Positions 24,026 through 30,685 of a DNA stretch of 30,685 bases are shown one piece after another (positions within the stretch are counted from its first letter, which is position 1; the number at the start of each line of letters is the position of its first letter). Source of the DNA: an uncultured Barnesiella sp. (GTDB lineage Bacteria > Bacteroidota > Bacteroidia > Bacteroidales > Barnesiellaceae_A); NCBI GenBank assembly GCA_904502265.1, contig CAJGDT010000002.1:1-30685 (forward strand). Direction: 5' to 3'. Below the pieces are notes generated by a model. It searched no databases and had not been told where the DNA came from. It saw only the letters and a program-made list of their open reading frames with translations. The position numbers and the translations under genes are program-made.

Positions 24026-24925
24026 ATGAGTGCTATTGAAATACATAATCTATCGAAAAGCTACGGTAAGGTACAGGCCCTCGACAGCGTATCGTTCTCG
24101 GTCGAGCGAGGTGAGTTATTTGGCCTTATCGGACCGGATGGAGCAGGCAAGACCACGCTGTTTCGTCTACTGACAACCCTTCTTAACCCCGATTCGGGTA
24201 GTGCAGAGGTGGATGGCTGCGATACAGCAAAAGATTATCTTGCCATACGCTCGCGTGTGGGTTATATGCCCGGACGCTTCTCGCTCTACCCCGACCTGTC
24301 GGTAGAGGAGAATTTACAGTTCTTTGCCGCCCTATTTGGTGTAACCATTGAGGATTCATACGATCTTATTGCACCTATATACAAGCAAATAGAGCCATTC
24401 CGCACACGCCGCGCCGGGAAGTTATCGGGTGGTATGAAGCAGAAACTTGCACTCTCTTGTGCACTTATTCATCGCCCCAATGTACTGTTTCTTGATGAGC
24501 CGACAACGGGTGTCGATGCGGTATCGCGCAGTGAGTTATGGGACATGTTGTCGGAGTTGAAAGAGCGTGGCATAACCATTCTCGTCTCTACTCCATATAT
24601 GGATGAAGCATCGCGTTGCGACCGCATTGCTCTCTGCAACGAAGGACGCATCCTGAAAATCGATACCCCCGAGGGTATTGTGCGCGGATTTGATAAACAG
24701 CTATATGGTATCAGCGCCAAGAATATGTTTGCTCTACTCGAAAAGGCCCGCACAGCCGATGGCGTTGAGGATTGCTATCCCTTTGGTGAAAAGCACCATT
24801 TGGTGGCGCGTGAAGAGTTTGACGAGGCAAAATTCGTGGCTCAACTTGGCGACATAGTGGGGTTGCAGATTATACGCACTGCACCTACAATTGAGGATAT
24901 GTTTATAAAACTGATGAAACGATGA
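24026..24925 (+). CDS. ABC transporter ATPase subunit 1 (YbhF N-half-like)
   Basis: A 299-residue nucleotide-binding subunit. Walker A is GPDGAGKTT (36-44), the signature LSGGM (133-137), Walker B VLFLDEP with Glu158. Two positions usually occupied by catalytic or switch residues differ: the Q-loop reads MPGRFSLY, with Gly83 for Gln, and the H-loop reads STPYMDEA, with Pro190 for His. In E. coli YbhF both ATPase halves lie in one protein; here they are separate genes. The next gene begins inside this one with a 4-nt ATGA overlap, implying translational coupling. A C-terminal extension (about 215-299) resembles the regulatory tail of ABC-2 ATPases. It powers export together with the second ATPase. 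Confidence 0.94.
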   Translation: MSAIEIHNLSKSYGKVQALDSVSFSVERGELFGLIGPDGAGKTTLFRLLTTLLNPDSGSAEVDGCDTAKDYLAIRSRVGYMPGRFSLYPDLSVEENLQFFAALFGVTIEDSYDLIAPIYKQIEPFRTRRAGKLSGGMKQKLALSCALIHRPNVLFLDEPTTGVDAVSRSELWDMLSELKERGITILVSTPYMDEASRCDRIALCNEGRILKIDTPEGIVRGFDKQLYGISAKNMFALLEKARTADGVEDCYPFGEKHHLVAREEFDEAKFVAQLGDIVGLQIIRTAPTIEDMFIKLMKR

Positions 24926-25662
24926 ACGATATAGTTATATCGGTACGCGAACTGAGCAAGCGTTTCGGCAACTTTACGGCTGTCGATCGTATCTCTTTCG
25001 ATGTTTATCGAGGCGAAATATTTGGCTTCTTGGGAGCAAACGGAGCGGGTAAAACGACCGCTATGCGCATGCTGTGCGGACTGAGTTATCCCACATCGGG
25101 CAAAGGTTCGGTAGCCGGCTACGATATAATGCACGAGGGAGAGCAGATAAAACGTCACATCGGATACATGAGTCAGCGTTTTTCGCTCTATAATGACCTG
25201 ACCGTATGGGAAAATATGCACCTGTTTGCGGGTATTTACGGACTGAACAAGAGCCAAACCGAGCAACGAGCAACCGAACTGCTCGAACGCCTGAATTTTT
25301 CATCGGAACGCAATACATTGGTAGGCTCGTTGCCATTAGGTTGGAAACAAAAACTATCATTTGCCATCGCTACGATACATCGCCCTGAAGTAGTTTTTCT
25401 GGACGAACCTACAGGAGGAGTCGACCCCATTACGCGTCGTCAATTTTGGGAGATGATATACGAAGCCGCCGAAAGTGGCACAACAATATTTGTAACCACT
25501 CACTATATGGACGAGGCGGAATATTGCACAAGAGTATCGATAATGGTAGATGGTAAGGTACAAGCACTTGACACCCCTACCCGCCTTAAACAACAATTTG
25601 CCACAGAGTCTATGGACGAAGTATTTCGCATACTGGCTCGTGGCGCACAGAGAGGAGAATAA
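24922..25662 (+). CDS. ABC transporter ATPase subunit 2 (YbhF C-half-like)
   Basis: A 246-residue nucleotide-binding subunit. Walker A GANGAGKTT (38-46), Q-loop Gln85 in YMSQRFSLY, Walker B VVFLDEP with Glu162 and H-loop His194 in TTHYMDEA are all intact. The signature motif is not LSGGQ but LPLGW (137-141), a variant I associate with the YbhF/YhiH group. It overlaps the first ATPase gene by 4 nt and is followed after 5 nt by a permease gene. It most probably pairs with ATPase 1 as a heterodimer. Confidence 0.94.
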   Translation: MNDIVISVRELSKRFGNFTAVDRISFDVYRGEIFGFLGANGAGKTTAMRMLCGLSYPTSGKGSVAGYDIMHEGEQIKRHIGYMSQRFSLYNDLTVWENMHLFAGIYGLNKSQTEQRATELLERLNFSSERNTLVGSLPLGWKQKLSFAIATIHRPEVVFLDEPTGGVDPITRRQFWEMIYEAAESGTTIFVTTHYMDEAEYCTRVSIMVDGKVQALDTPTRLKQQFATESMDEVFRILARGAQRGE

Positions 25663-25667
25663 CCGGG

Positions 25668-26762
25668 ATGAAACAGAACTTTGCATCATTCGTCAAAAAA
25701 GAGTCGTTGCATATACTCCGCGATACACGCACAATGCTTATTGTGATGCTTATCCCGGTAGTGCTTATGGTGCTATTTGGGTTTGCCATATCAACCGAGG
25801 TAAACAATGTCAATGTGGCTGTCGTTGCACCCAATCGCACCGACGGTATACGTGACGCTGTTGAGCGACTATCACAAAACGAATACTTTACTTTCAAGGG
25901 CTATATTACGCCCGACGATATTGACCCCTACCTTCGTTCGGGCAAAGCGAGTGCTGTTGTAGTCTTTGCATCGGATTACGAAAGAGGCGTTACTCAAGCA
26001 GCAACAGGAGTTCCAACAAAGCCTGTTATCCAACTTATTGTCGACGCCTCGAATGTCAATACCGCCGGCTCATCTACGGCGTATCTGCAAAGTATATTAC
26101 TTGGTGCAGCCTCACAACAAGCGATGTTCGAGACTCGCATGTTATTCAATCCGCAGATGCGATCGGCCTATAACTTTGTGCCGGGTATTATGGGACTTAT
26201 CTTTATTCTTGTATGCGCAATGATGACATCGGTGTCAATAGTGCTCGAAAAGGAGGTGGGTACTATGGAGGTTCTACTCGTATCGCCTGTACGTCCCGTG
26301 AAGATTATTTTTGCCAAGATGATACCATATTTTGCCATCTCATGTGTGGTACTTGTAACAATACTGCTCCTTGCACGTTATCTGCTCGAGGTGCCTATGT
26401 CGGGCGGTGTTGGGGGTATTTTTACAATATCATTGCTCTACTTAATCTTGTCGCTTTCACTCGGATTGCTCGTATCGACCATTGCACAGACACAAGTAGT
26501 AGCCCTGCTTATATCGGCAGTAGTCATGATGATGCCTATACTTATGCTATCGGGCATGCTATTCCCTATAGAGAACCTACCCAAGTTCTTCCAAGTGATA
26601 TCGAATATCGTACCGGCACGTTGGTATATCGATGCTGTGCGTAAGATGATGATTCAGGGATTACCAATTGTAGCCGTGTGGAAAAACTGTGCTATTTTGC
26701 TTGGTATGACCATCGCACTACTCGGTGTGTCACTCAAAAAGTTTAACGACAAATTGGAATAA
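25668..26762 (+). CDS. ABC-2 type permease 1 (YbhS/YbhR-like)
   Basis: A 364-residue inner-membrane protein. One membrane helix near residues 22-42 (MLIVMLIPVVLMVLFGFAIS) is followed by a large periplasmic domain (about 43-170) and then five helices between about 170 and 360, the usual ABC-2 exporter plan. The cytoplasmic-facing motif EKEVGTMEVLLVSPVRPVKI matches the family. It follows ATPase 2 by 5 nt and precedes permease 2 by 4 nt. The two permeases are related in layout (both start with a short amphipathic helix and have VNNVNVAVV or VRNVNVAVV just after the first helix) and probably form a heterodimer. Confidence 0.93.
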   Translation: MKQNFASFVKKESLHILRDTRTMLIVMLIPVVLMVLFGFAISTEVNNVNVAVVAPNRTDGIRDAVERLSQNEYFTFKGYITPDDIDPYLRSGKASAVVVFASDYERGVTQAATGVPTKPVIQLIVDASNVNTAGSSTAYLQSILLGAASQQAMFETRMLFNPQMRSAYNFVPGIMGLIFILVCAMMTSVSIVLEKEVGTMEVLLVSPVRPVKIIFAKMIPYFAISCVVLVTILLLARYLLEVPMSGGVGGIFTISLLYLILSLSLGLLVSTIAQTQVVALLISAVVMMMPILMLSGMLFPIENLPKFFQVISNIVPARWYIDAVRKMMIQGLPIVAVWKNCAILLGMTIALLGVSLKKFNDKLE

Positions 26763-26766
26763 GACT

Positions 26767-27870
26767 ATGCGTACATTTATAGTACTGTTACAAAAGGAGT
26801 TCTTGCAGATTCGACGCAACTCGTTTCTCCCTCGGCTCATCATTGCCTTCCCCATATTGATAATGCTGATTATGCCACTTATCATGACAATGGATGTACG
26901 CAATGTCAATGTTGCCGTTGTTGACCTCGACCACTCAACCACCTCGCAACGTATTGCATCGCATATCGAAGCCTCGGAATACCTCAGACTCACACACACC
27001 ACGACCGAATATCCCCTCGCAATGGATGCCTTGGAGCAGGGGTTGGTAGATGTTATTGTGCAAATCCCGGACCATTTCGAGCGTGACTTAATGGTGTCTA
27101 CTCCCGAACAAATCAGTATTACAGCTAATGCCGTAAATGCCACAAAAGGTGGCATAGGTATGCAATATATTGTGCAGACCATCGCTCGGACACTTGTAGA
27201 ACTGCGTGGAGAAAAGAGCCCCACAAAATTGTCGGAATTGGTTACTATCGAAAACCGTTATAACCCGACACTCAATTACCGCCATTACATGATACCGGCT
27301 CTGATGATTATACTCTTTATCCTTATATGTGGATTCTTGCCTGCACTTAGTATAGTAGGTGAAAAAGAGTGTGGTTCAATTGAGCAGATTAATGTAACAC
27401 CAGTTTCGCGACTCACATTCACCCTCTCGAAACTTGTGCCATACTGGATTATTGGACTATTTGTCCTGACAATTGCCATGCTTGTGGCACGTCTGGCCTA
27501 TGATCTCAGTCCTGTAGGCTCTGTTGGAGCCATTTACCTTGGTGCTGCCCTTTTTATCCTCACGATATCGGGGTTCAGCCTGACTATCGCCAACTTTTCG
27601 GAGACCATGCAACAGACAATGTTTGTAATGTTCTTCTTTATTATGATTTTTATGTTAATGAGCGGGTTACTTACCCCCGTAGATTCTATGCCCGAATGGG
27701 CTCAGAGGTTTACAGTAATTCTGCCACCAAGATACTACATAGAGATATTGCGATCGGTATACTTGAAGGGTACTACCATTACCGAGCTATGGCCCAACTT
27801 TGTCGCACTCGGTATTTTTGCCCTTTGCTTCAATACCCTTGCTGCACTAACATATAAGAAGCAGGCATAA
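26767..27870 (+). CDS. ABC-2 type permease 2 (YbhR/YbhS-like)
   Basis: A 367-residue inner-membrane protein. The ATG at 26767, 4 nt after the previous stop, is preferred over the in-frame GTG at 26725, which overlaps the previous gene and adds unrelated residues. The layout is that of permease 1: a first helix (IIAFPILIMLIMPLIM), a large periplasmic domain beginning DVRNVNVAVVDLDHSTTSQR, five further helices, and the family motif GEKECGSIEQINVTPVSRL. It closes the operon and is followed by a hairpin at 27894-27924. The exported compound cannot be read from sequence; E. coli YbhFSR has been linked to antibiotic and cation export. Confidence 0.93.
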   Translation: MRTFIVLLQKEFLQIRRNSFLPRLIIAFPILIMLIMPLIMTMDVRNVNVAVVDLDHSTTSQRIASHIEASEYLRLTHTTTEYPLAMDALEQGLVDVIVQIPDHFERDLMVSTPEQISITANAVNATKGGIGMQYIVQTIARTLVELRGEKSPTKLSELVTIENRYNPTLNYRHYMIPALMIILFILICGFLPALSIVGEKECGSIEQINVTPVSRLTFTLSKLVPYWIIGLFVLTIAMLVARLAYDLSPVGSVGAIYLGAALFILTISGFSLTIANFSETMQQTMFVMFFFIMIFMLMSGLLTPVDSMPEWAQRFTVILPPRYYIEILRSVYLKGTTITELWPNFVALGIFALCFNTLAALTYKKQA

Positions 27871-27889
27871 GAATACTCCTTATATACAG

Positions 27890-27925
27890 GAAAAGAGCCA
27901 CACTCCCTTACGGAATGTGGCTCTC
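27890..27925. terminator. Hairpin between the efflux operon and the CoA-transferase gene
   Basis: Arms 27894-27906 and 27912-27924 pair over 13 positions with one C-A mismatch and a 5-nt loop. On the minus strand it is followed by a TTTT run, so it suits the CoA-transferase gene best but may serve both converging transcripts. Confidence 0.75.
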
Positions 27926-27946
27926 TTGGTATATCGCTTATACTTA

Positions 27947-29440
27947 TTATCTGTATTTAGAGAAATCGGTCTTAGTCATATCGCCCGACTCAAGGAACTC
28001 AGTGTGGAAGGCAAATGCGGCCTTGAGAGTGTGAGGTGTGTGACCACCCTTCGACATCTTGAGGTAATCCCAGAGGAGCTCGCGATACATGGGGTGAGCA
28101 CAGTTTTCGATGATAGCCTCGGCACGTTGACGGGGCGACTTAGCACGAAGGTCGGCAACACCGTGCTCAGTAGCAATTACCATTACCGAGTGCTCGCTGT
28201 GGTCTTGGTGCGATACCATAGGAACGATAGAGCTAATCTTACCACCCTTAGCTACCGAAGGACAAGCGAAGATTGAGAGGTAGGCATTGCGAGTAAAGTC
28301 GGCCGAACCGCCCAAACCGTTCATCATCTTAGTACCTGTCACGTGAGTAGAGTTCACGTTACCGAAGATGTCGGCTTCGAGAGCTGTATTCATAGTGATA
28401 AGACCCAGACGGCGTACAATCTCGGGGTGGTTAGTGATTTCGCTCGGACGCAAGATAACACGATCCTTGAAGTAGTAGATGTTATCCATGATGCGAGCCA
28501 ACATATCGTCGCTCACTGTCATACCGCATGTGCTGGCAAATGTACATTTACCTTGGAACATCAACTCCATAGCTGAGTCTTGTACCACCTCGGTGTACAT
28601 TTGGAATTGGGGGATATCGGGGTTAAGACCCATTTGACCCAATACAGCGTTAGCAATGTTACCTACACCCGATTGTACAGGAAGGAACTCTTTGGGAAGA
28701 AGACCGCTCTTAAGTTGTCCGGCGAGGAAGTTACATACGTTCTCACCAATCTTAGATGTAACGGCATCAACGGGAGAGAAAGGCTTAACACCGTCGGTCA
28801 AGTCGGTCTCAACGATACCAATAATTTTCTTGGGGTCAACCTTGATAACGGGCGAACCAATGCGGTCGCTGGGCTTGTAGATAGGAATTTCGCGACGATA
28901 AGGGGGATCGAGCGGAGTATAAATATCGTGCATACCACGCATTCTGTCGCTCTCGTGGTGGTTGCGCTCGATAATAAGTTTGTCGCAAAGTTCGCATACG
29001 GTGGGAGCCATACCTACACCGGCGCCCAAGAGAATTTCGCCATCTTCCGATACATCGGCAGCCTCGATAATACCTACGTGCATCTTGCCCATGTAACCAT
29101 AACGGAGATATTGTGAAAGATGTGAGAGGTGCAAATCGTAATAGGGCATTTCACCGCTATTGATAAGGTTGCGCGAATCGGCGTGTGATTGGTAGGGTGT
29201 ACGTGTCTTAATAGCATTTACACGGCTCAATTCACCGTCAATATAGTCGTTGGTAGACGCACCGGTGTACAATCCGATTTTGAAGGGACGTCCGGCGTCA
29301 TGTTCTGCTTTGGCTCTCTTTGCCAAGGCAACGGTTGTAGCTTTAGGAGTACCGGCAGCTGTAAAACCACCAAAGCCTACGTTATCATCATGATTGATGT
29401 ACGAGGCTGCTTCTTCTGGGGTAAGAATTCTGAATGCCAT
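27947..29440 (-). CDS. Acetyl-CoA hydrolase/transferase family: probable succinyl-CoA:acetate/propionate CoA-transferase
   Basis: A 497-residue cytoplasmic enzyme of the class I CoA-transferase family. Key features are QSGVGNIANAV (256-266), the active-site glutamate Glu284 in YTEVVQDSAM, and the oxyanion-hole region NVNSTHVTGTKMMNGLGGSA with GLGG at 375-378. Enzymes with this layout (Cat1, AarC, Scp-type) move CoA between succinate and acetate or propionate through a glutamyl-CoA intermediate. In Bacteroidales this fits the succinate-propionate fermentation route, releasing propionate while recycling succinyl-CoA. The ATG at 29440 gives a standard N-terminus (MAFRILTPEEAASYI). The upstream membrane-protein gene ends 42 nt before it, with no terminator or clear promoter between, so the two may be co-transcribed. 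Acetyl-CoA hydrolase activity alone is less likely. Confidence 0.93.
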   Translation of the reverse strand: MAFRILTPEEAASYINHDDNVGFGGFTAAGTPKATTVALAKRAKAEHDAGRPFKIGLYTGASTNDYIDGELSRVNAIKTRTPYQSHADSRNLINSGEMPYYDLHLSHLSQYLRYGYMGKMHVGIIEAADVSEDGEILLGAGVGMAPTVCELCDKLIIERNHHESDRMRGMHDIYTPLDPPYRREIPIYKPSDRIGSPVIKVDPKKIIGIVETDLTDGVKPFSPVDAVTSKIGENVCNFLAGQLKSGLLPKEFLPVQSGVGNIANAVLGQMGLNPDIPQFQMYTEVVQDSAMELMFQGKCTFASTCGMTVSDDMLARIMDNIYYFKDRVILRPSEITNHPEIVRRLGLITMNTALEADIFGNVNSTHVTGTKMMNGLGGSADFTRNAYLSIFACPSVAKGGKISSIVPMVSHQDHSEHSVMVIATEHGVADLRAKSPRQRAEAIIENCAHPMYRELLWDYLKMSKGGHTPHTLKAAFAFHTEFLESGDMTKTDFSKYR

Positions 29441-29482
29441 AGTGCTTATAAATAGATTGAGGTTATATTTTTATATTATATT

Positions 29483-29962
29483 TCAATATTTTCTGTTCAA
29501 TATTTCGCTTGTGATGACAGCCTGTCGCCAATCGACATTCTCGGCCGAAAATACTTCGCTTCTATCATCTTCGGTATAGACACCTCTATCCGATATTTCG
29601 TCATTTACAAAATTTTCATTGGGAGTCACTCTCATTCCCTCCTCTACAGGTTCTATAGGAGACAATACCGGCTGGGGCTCGACAACGGGCTCGACCTTAC
29701 GCACCTTCTCAAGGGGTATTCCCTCTCGCAAAGCCTTGAAAATATCGTCAAGCGACATCTCTTCAGAGATAGGTTGATCATATTCAACCATATCGTCTTC
29801 CGGTGCCACCACTTCAGCAGGTGCAGATACTTCTCTTCGACCTGCTGCAGGCTGTGTTTGGCGTCTCTTTTCGGCTTGTTTCTTAACTCGGGATGAGTTA
29901 ATACTACTAAAAATACCGATGATGGCAAAAACAATATAGAGTAGAATGTCTAAATAATCCAT
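29483..29962 (-). CDS. Conserved small membrane-anchored protein of unknown function
   Basis: A 159-residue protein with one N-terminal membrane helix (LLYIVFAIIGIFSS), a basic stretch (RVKKQAEKRRQ) and a long, acidic, Pro/Glu/Val-rich and probably disordered middle. It ends with DWRQAVITSEILNRKY, which resembles a C-terminal tail I have seen on other uncharacterised Bacteroidetes proteins. The charge pattern places the C-terminal part in the cytoplasm. It precedes the CoA-transferase gene by 42 nt and follows a good promoter. Function unknown. The conserved end may be a docking peptide, but that is only an inference. Confidence 0.8.
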   Translation of the reverse strand: MDYLDILLYIVFAIIGIFSSINSSRVKKQAEKRRQTQPAAGRREVSAPAEVVAPEDDMVEYDQPISEEMSLDDIFKALREGIPLEKVRKVEPVVEPQPVLSPIEPVEEGMRVTPNENFVNDEISDRGVYTEDDRSEVFSAENVDWRQAVITSEILNRKY

Positions 29963-29984
29963 CTTTATTTCGTAATTTTGCGCT

Positions 29985-30015
29985 CAAATATACAAGTTTA
30001 TTGAGAGAAAAACAA
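29985..30015 (-). promoter_or_regulatory. Promoter of the membrane-protein/CoA-transferase pair
   Basis: On the minus strand: TTG (30015-30013), 20-nt spacer, then TATATTTG (29992-29985), matching TAnnTTTG. The ATG at 29962 is 22 nt further on. Confidence 0.65.
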
Positions 30016-30039
30016 GAACTATAAGGTCTAAAAAGCAAG

Positions 30040-30065
30040 AAAGGGCAGTTTTACAACCACCCTTT
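30040..30065. other. Hairpin in the miaB leader region
   Basis: Arms 30040-30050 and 30055-30065 pair as 6 bp, a 2x2 internal mismatch and 3 bp, with the tetraloop TTAC. It lies between the minus-strand promoter and the short ORF at 30090. No T-run follows on the plus strand; on the minus strand a CTTTTT run begins 5 nt beyond the stem. Confidence 0.45.
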
Positions 30066-30089
30066 GCGGAATTAACCTAAACCTTAACT

Positions 30090-30197
30090 ATGAAAAATTG
30101 TTTTCGTCTCTTGGGCAAAATAAAAGAAAAATCGCGAAATACACAACAAAAACGCATATATTTTCACCCAAAAGAACAAAATTATCTCTCCGAATAA
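30090..30197 (+). CDS. Possible 35-codon leader ORF upstream of miaB
   Basis: ATG at 30090 to TAA at 30195-30197 encodes a basic 35-residue peptide beginning MKNCFRLLGKIKEK. The start context CCTTAACTATGAAAAA resembles start regions of well-expressed genes in Bacteroidales as far as I recall. There is no domain, and the reading frame could be chance in an AT-rich region. If translated it may be a leader peptide for the transcript running into miaB, which starts 60 nt after its stop. Confidence 0.3.
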   Translation: MKNCFRLLGKIKEKSRNTQQKRIYFHPKEQNYLSE

Positions 30198-30257
30198 ACG
30201 AAAAAATAAAAATTATAAATACAAACACTTTAAAGATAGAACAAACAACCAAGATAT

Positions 30258-30685
30258 ATGAGTAATAAGAGACTTTTTATAGAAACATACGGATGCCAGA
30301 TGAATGTAGCCGATAGTGAGGTTGTAGCATCGATCATGGAGATGCACGGATACCACTTGTGCGAAACAATAGACGAGGCAGATGCTGTGTTTATCAACAC
30401 ATGTTCGATACGCGATAATGCCGAGCAAAAGATTGTGTCGCGATTGGCCTATTTTCGTTCACTTAAACGCAAAAAACATCTCATCGTAGGTGTATTGGGT
30501 TGTATGGCCGAGCGTGTGCGTGAGGATTTGGTAAGCAATCATGGCGTAGACCTTGTTGCCGGTCCCGATGCCTATCTCGACCTTCCGGCTCTTATCTCGG
30601 CCGTTGAGCAAGGACAACCGGCAGTAAACGTCGAGCTCTCAACAACCGAAACTTATCGCGACATCGTTCCGGCTCGTATGGGTCA
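30258..30685 (+). CDS. miaB: tRNA-2-methylthio-N6-dimethylallyladenosine synthase, N-terminal part
   Basis: The frame is open from the ATG at 30258 to the window edge, 142 complete codons. The N-terminal UPF0004 domain is unmistakable: RLFIETYGCQMNVADSE, AVFINTCSIRDNAEQK and VGVLGCMAERV, with Cys13, Cys49 and Cys82, the three ligands of the auxiliary [4Fe-4S] cluster. The radical-SAM CxxxCxxC motif and TRAM domain lie beyond the window. MiaB adds a methylthio group at C2 of i6A37 in tRNAs reading UNN codons. The wording QMNVADSE and the C-x-x-R-D-N-A-E pattern favour MiaB over RimO and MtaB. No clear -7 promoter element was found within the 60 nt before the start, so the promoter may lie upstream of the short leader ORF. 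Confidence 0.92.
   Translation, partial: MSNKRLFIETYGCQMNVADSEVVASIMEMHGYHLCETIDEADAVFINTCSIRDNAEQKIVSRLAYFRSLKRKKHLIVGVLGCMAERVREDLVSNHGVDLVAGPDAYLDLPALISAVEQGQPAVNVELSTTETYRDIVPARMG

Noticed and set aside
1..30685. CRISPR arrays, insertion sequences, tRNA or rRNA genes and phage genes
   Set aside because: Looked for regular direct repeats, transposase motifs, CCA-ending cloverleafs and phage proteins; none was seen by reading.

Overview
The window is about 30.7 kb of chromosomal DNA from a member of the Bacteroidota, most likely order Bacteroidales. The evidence is: type IX secretion (T9SS) C-terminal sorting domains on two proteins, the -7 promoter motif TAnnTTTG in front of several genes, no clear Shine-Dalgarno sites, and a gene set typical of that order (TGS/ThrRS-like nucleoside kinase, Omp28-type secreted protein, acetyl-CoA hydrolase-family CoA-transferase, Na/Pi cotransporter). 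Family or genus cannot be fixed by reading alone. No tRNA, rRNA, CRISPR array or insertion sequence was seen.

Layout. 1-491: 3' end of a T9SS-exported surface protein. 492-838: gene-free stretch with several hairpins and the topA promoter. 839-3178: topA, closed by a strong terminator. 3315-6196: a GNAT-like protein followed by a SulP anion transporter with a STAS domain. 6281-14008 (minus strand): a ThrRS-like/uridine-kinase fusion, then a three-gene operon of a U32 peptidase-family protein, a 993-residue periplasmic TPR protein and an outer-membrane beta-barrel. 14187-15950: Na/Pi cotransporter with a PhoU-like tail. 16114-18045: secreted Omp28/thioredoxin-like T9SS protein. 18133-21008: a DcaP-like porin divergent from a GadC-like amino-acid antiporter.

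21229-27870 is a compact seven-gene efflux operon: TetR regulator, TolC-type outer-membrane factor, HlyD-type adaptor, two separate ABC ATPases and two ABC-2 permeases (YbhGFSR-like). Its genes are 1-5 nt apart or overlap by 4 nt. Its promoter has a textbook Bacteroidetes -33/-7 arrangement, and an 18-bp perfect palindrome lies between promoter and start codon, so TetR very probably represses its own operon.

27947-29962 (minus strand) holds a succinyl/acetyl-CoA:carboxylate CoA-transferase and, upstream of it, a small membrane-anchored conserved protein. The right edge carries the first 142 codons of miaB, preceded by a leader with a hairpin and a possible 35-codon ORF.

Most of the window is core metabolism and envelope biology. 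The points most worth following are the asymmetric ATPase pair in the efflux operon, the operator/promoter layout of that operon, the U32-TPR-barrel operon as a possible uncharacterised envelope module, and the leader upstream of miaB.
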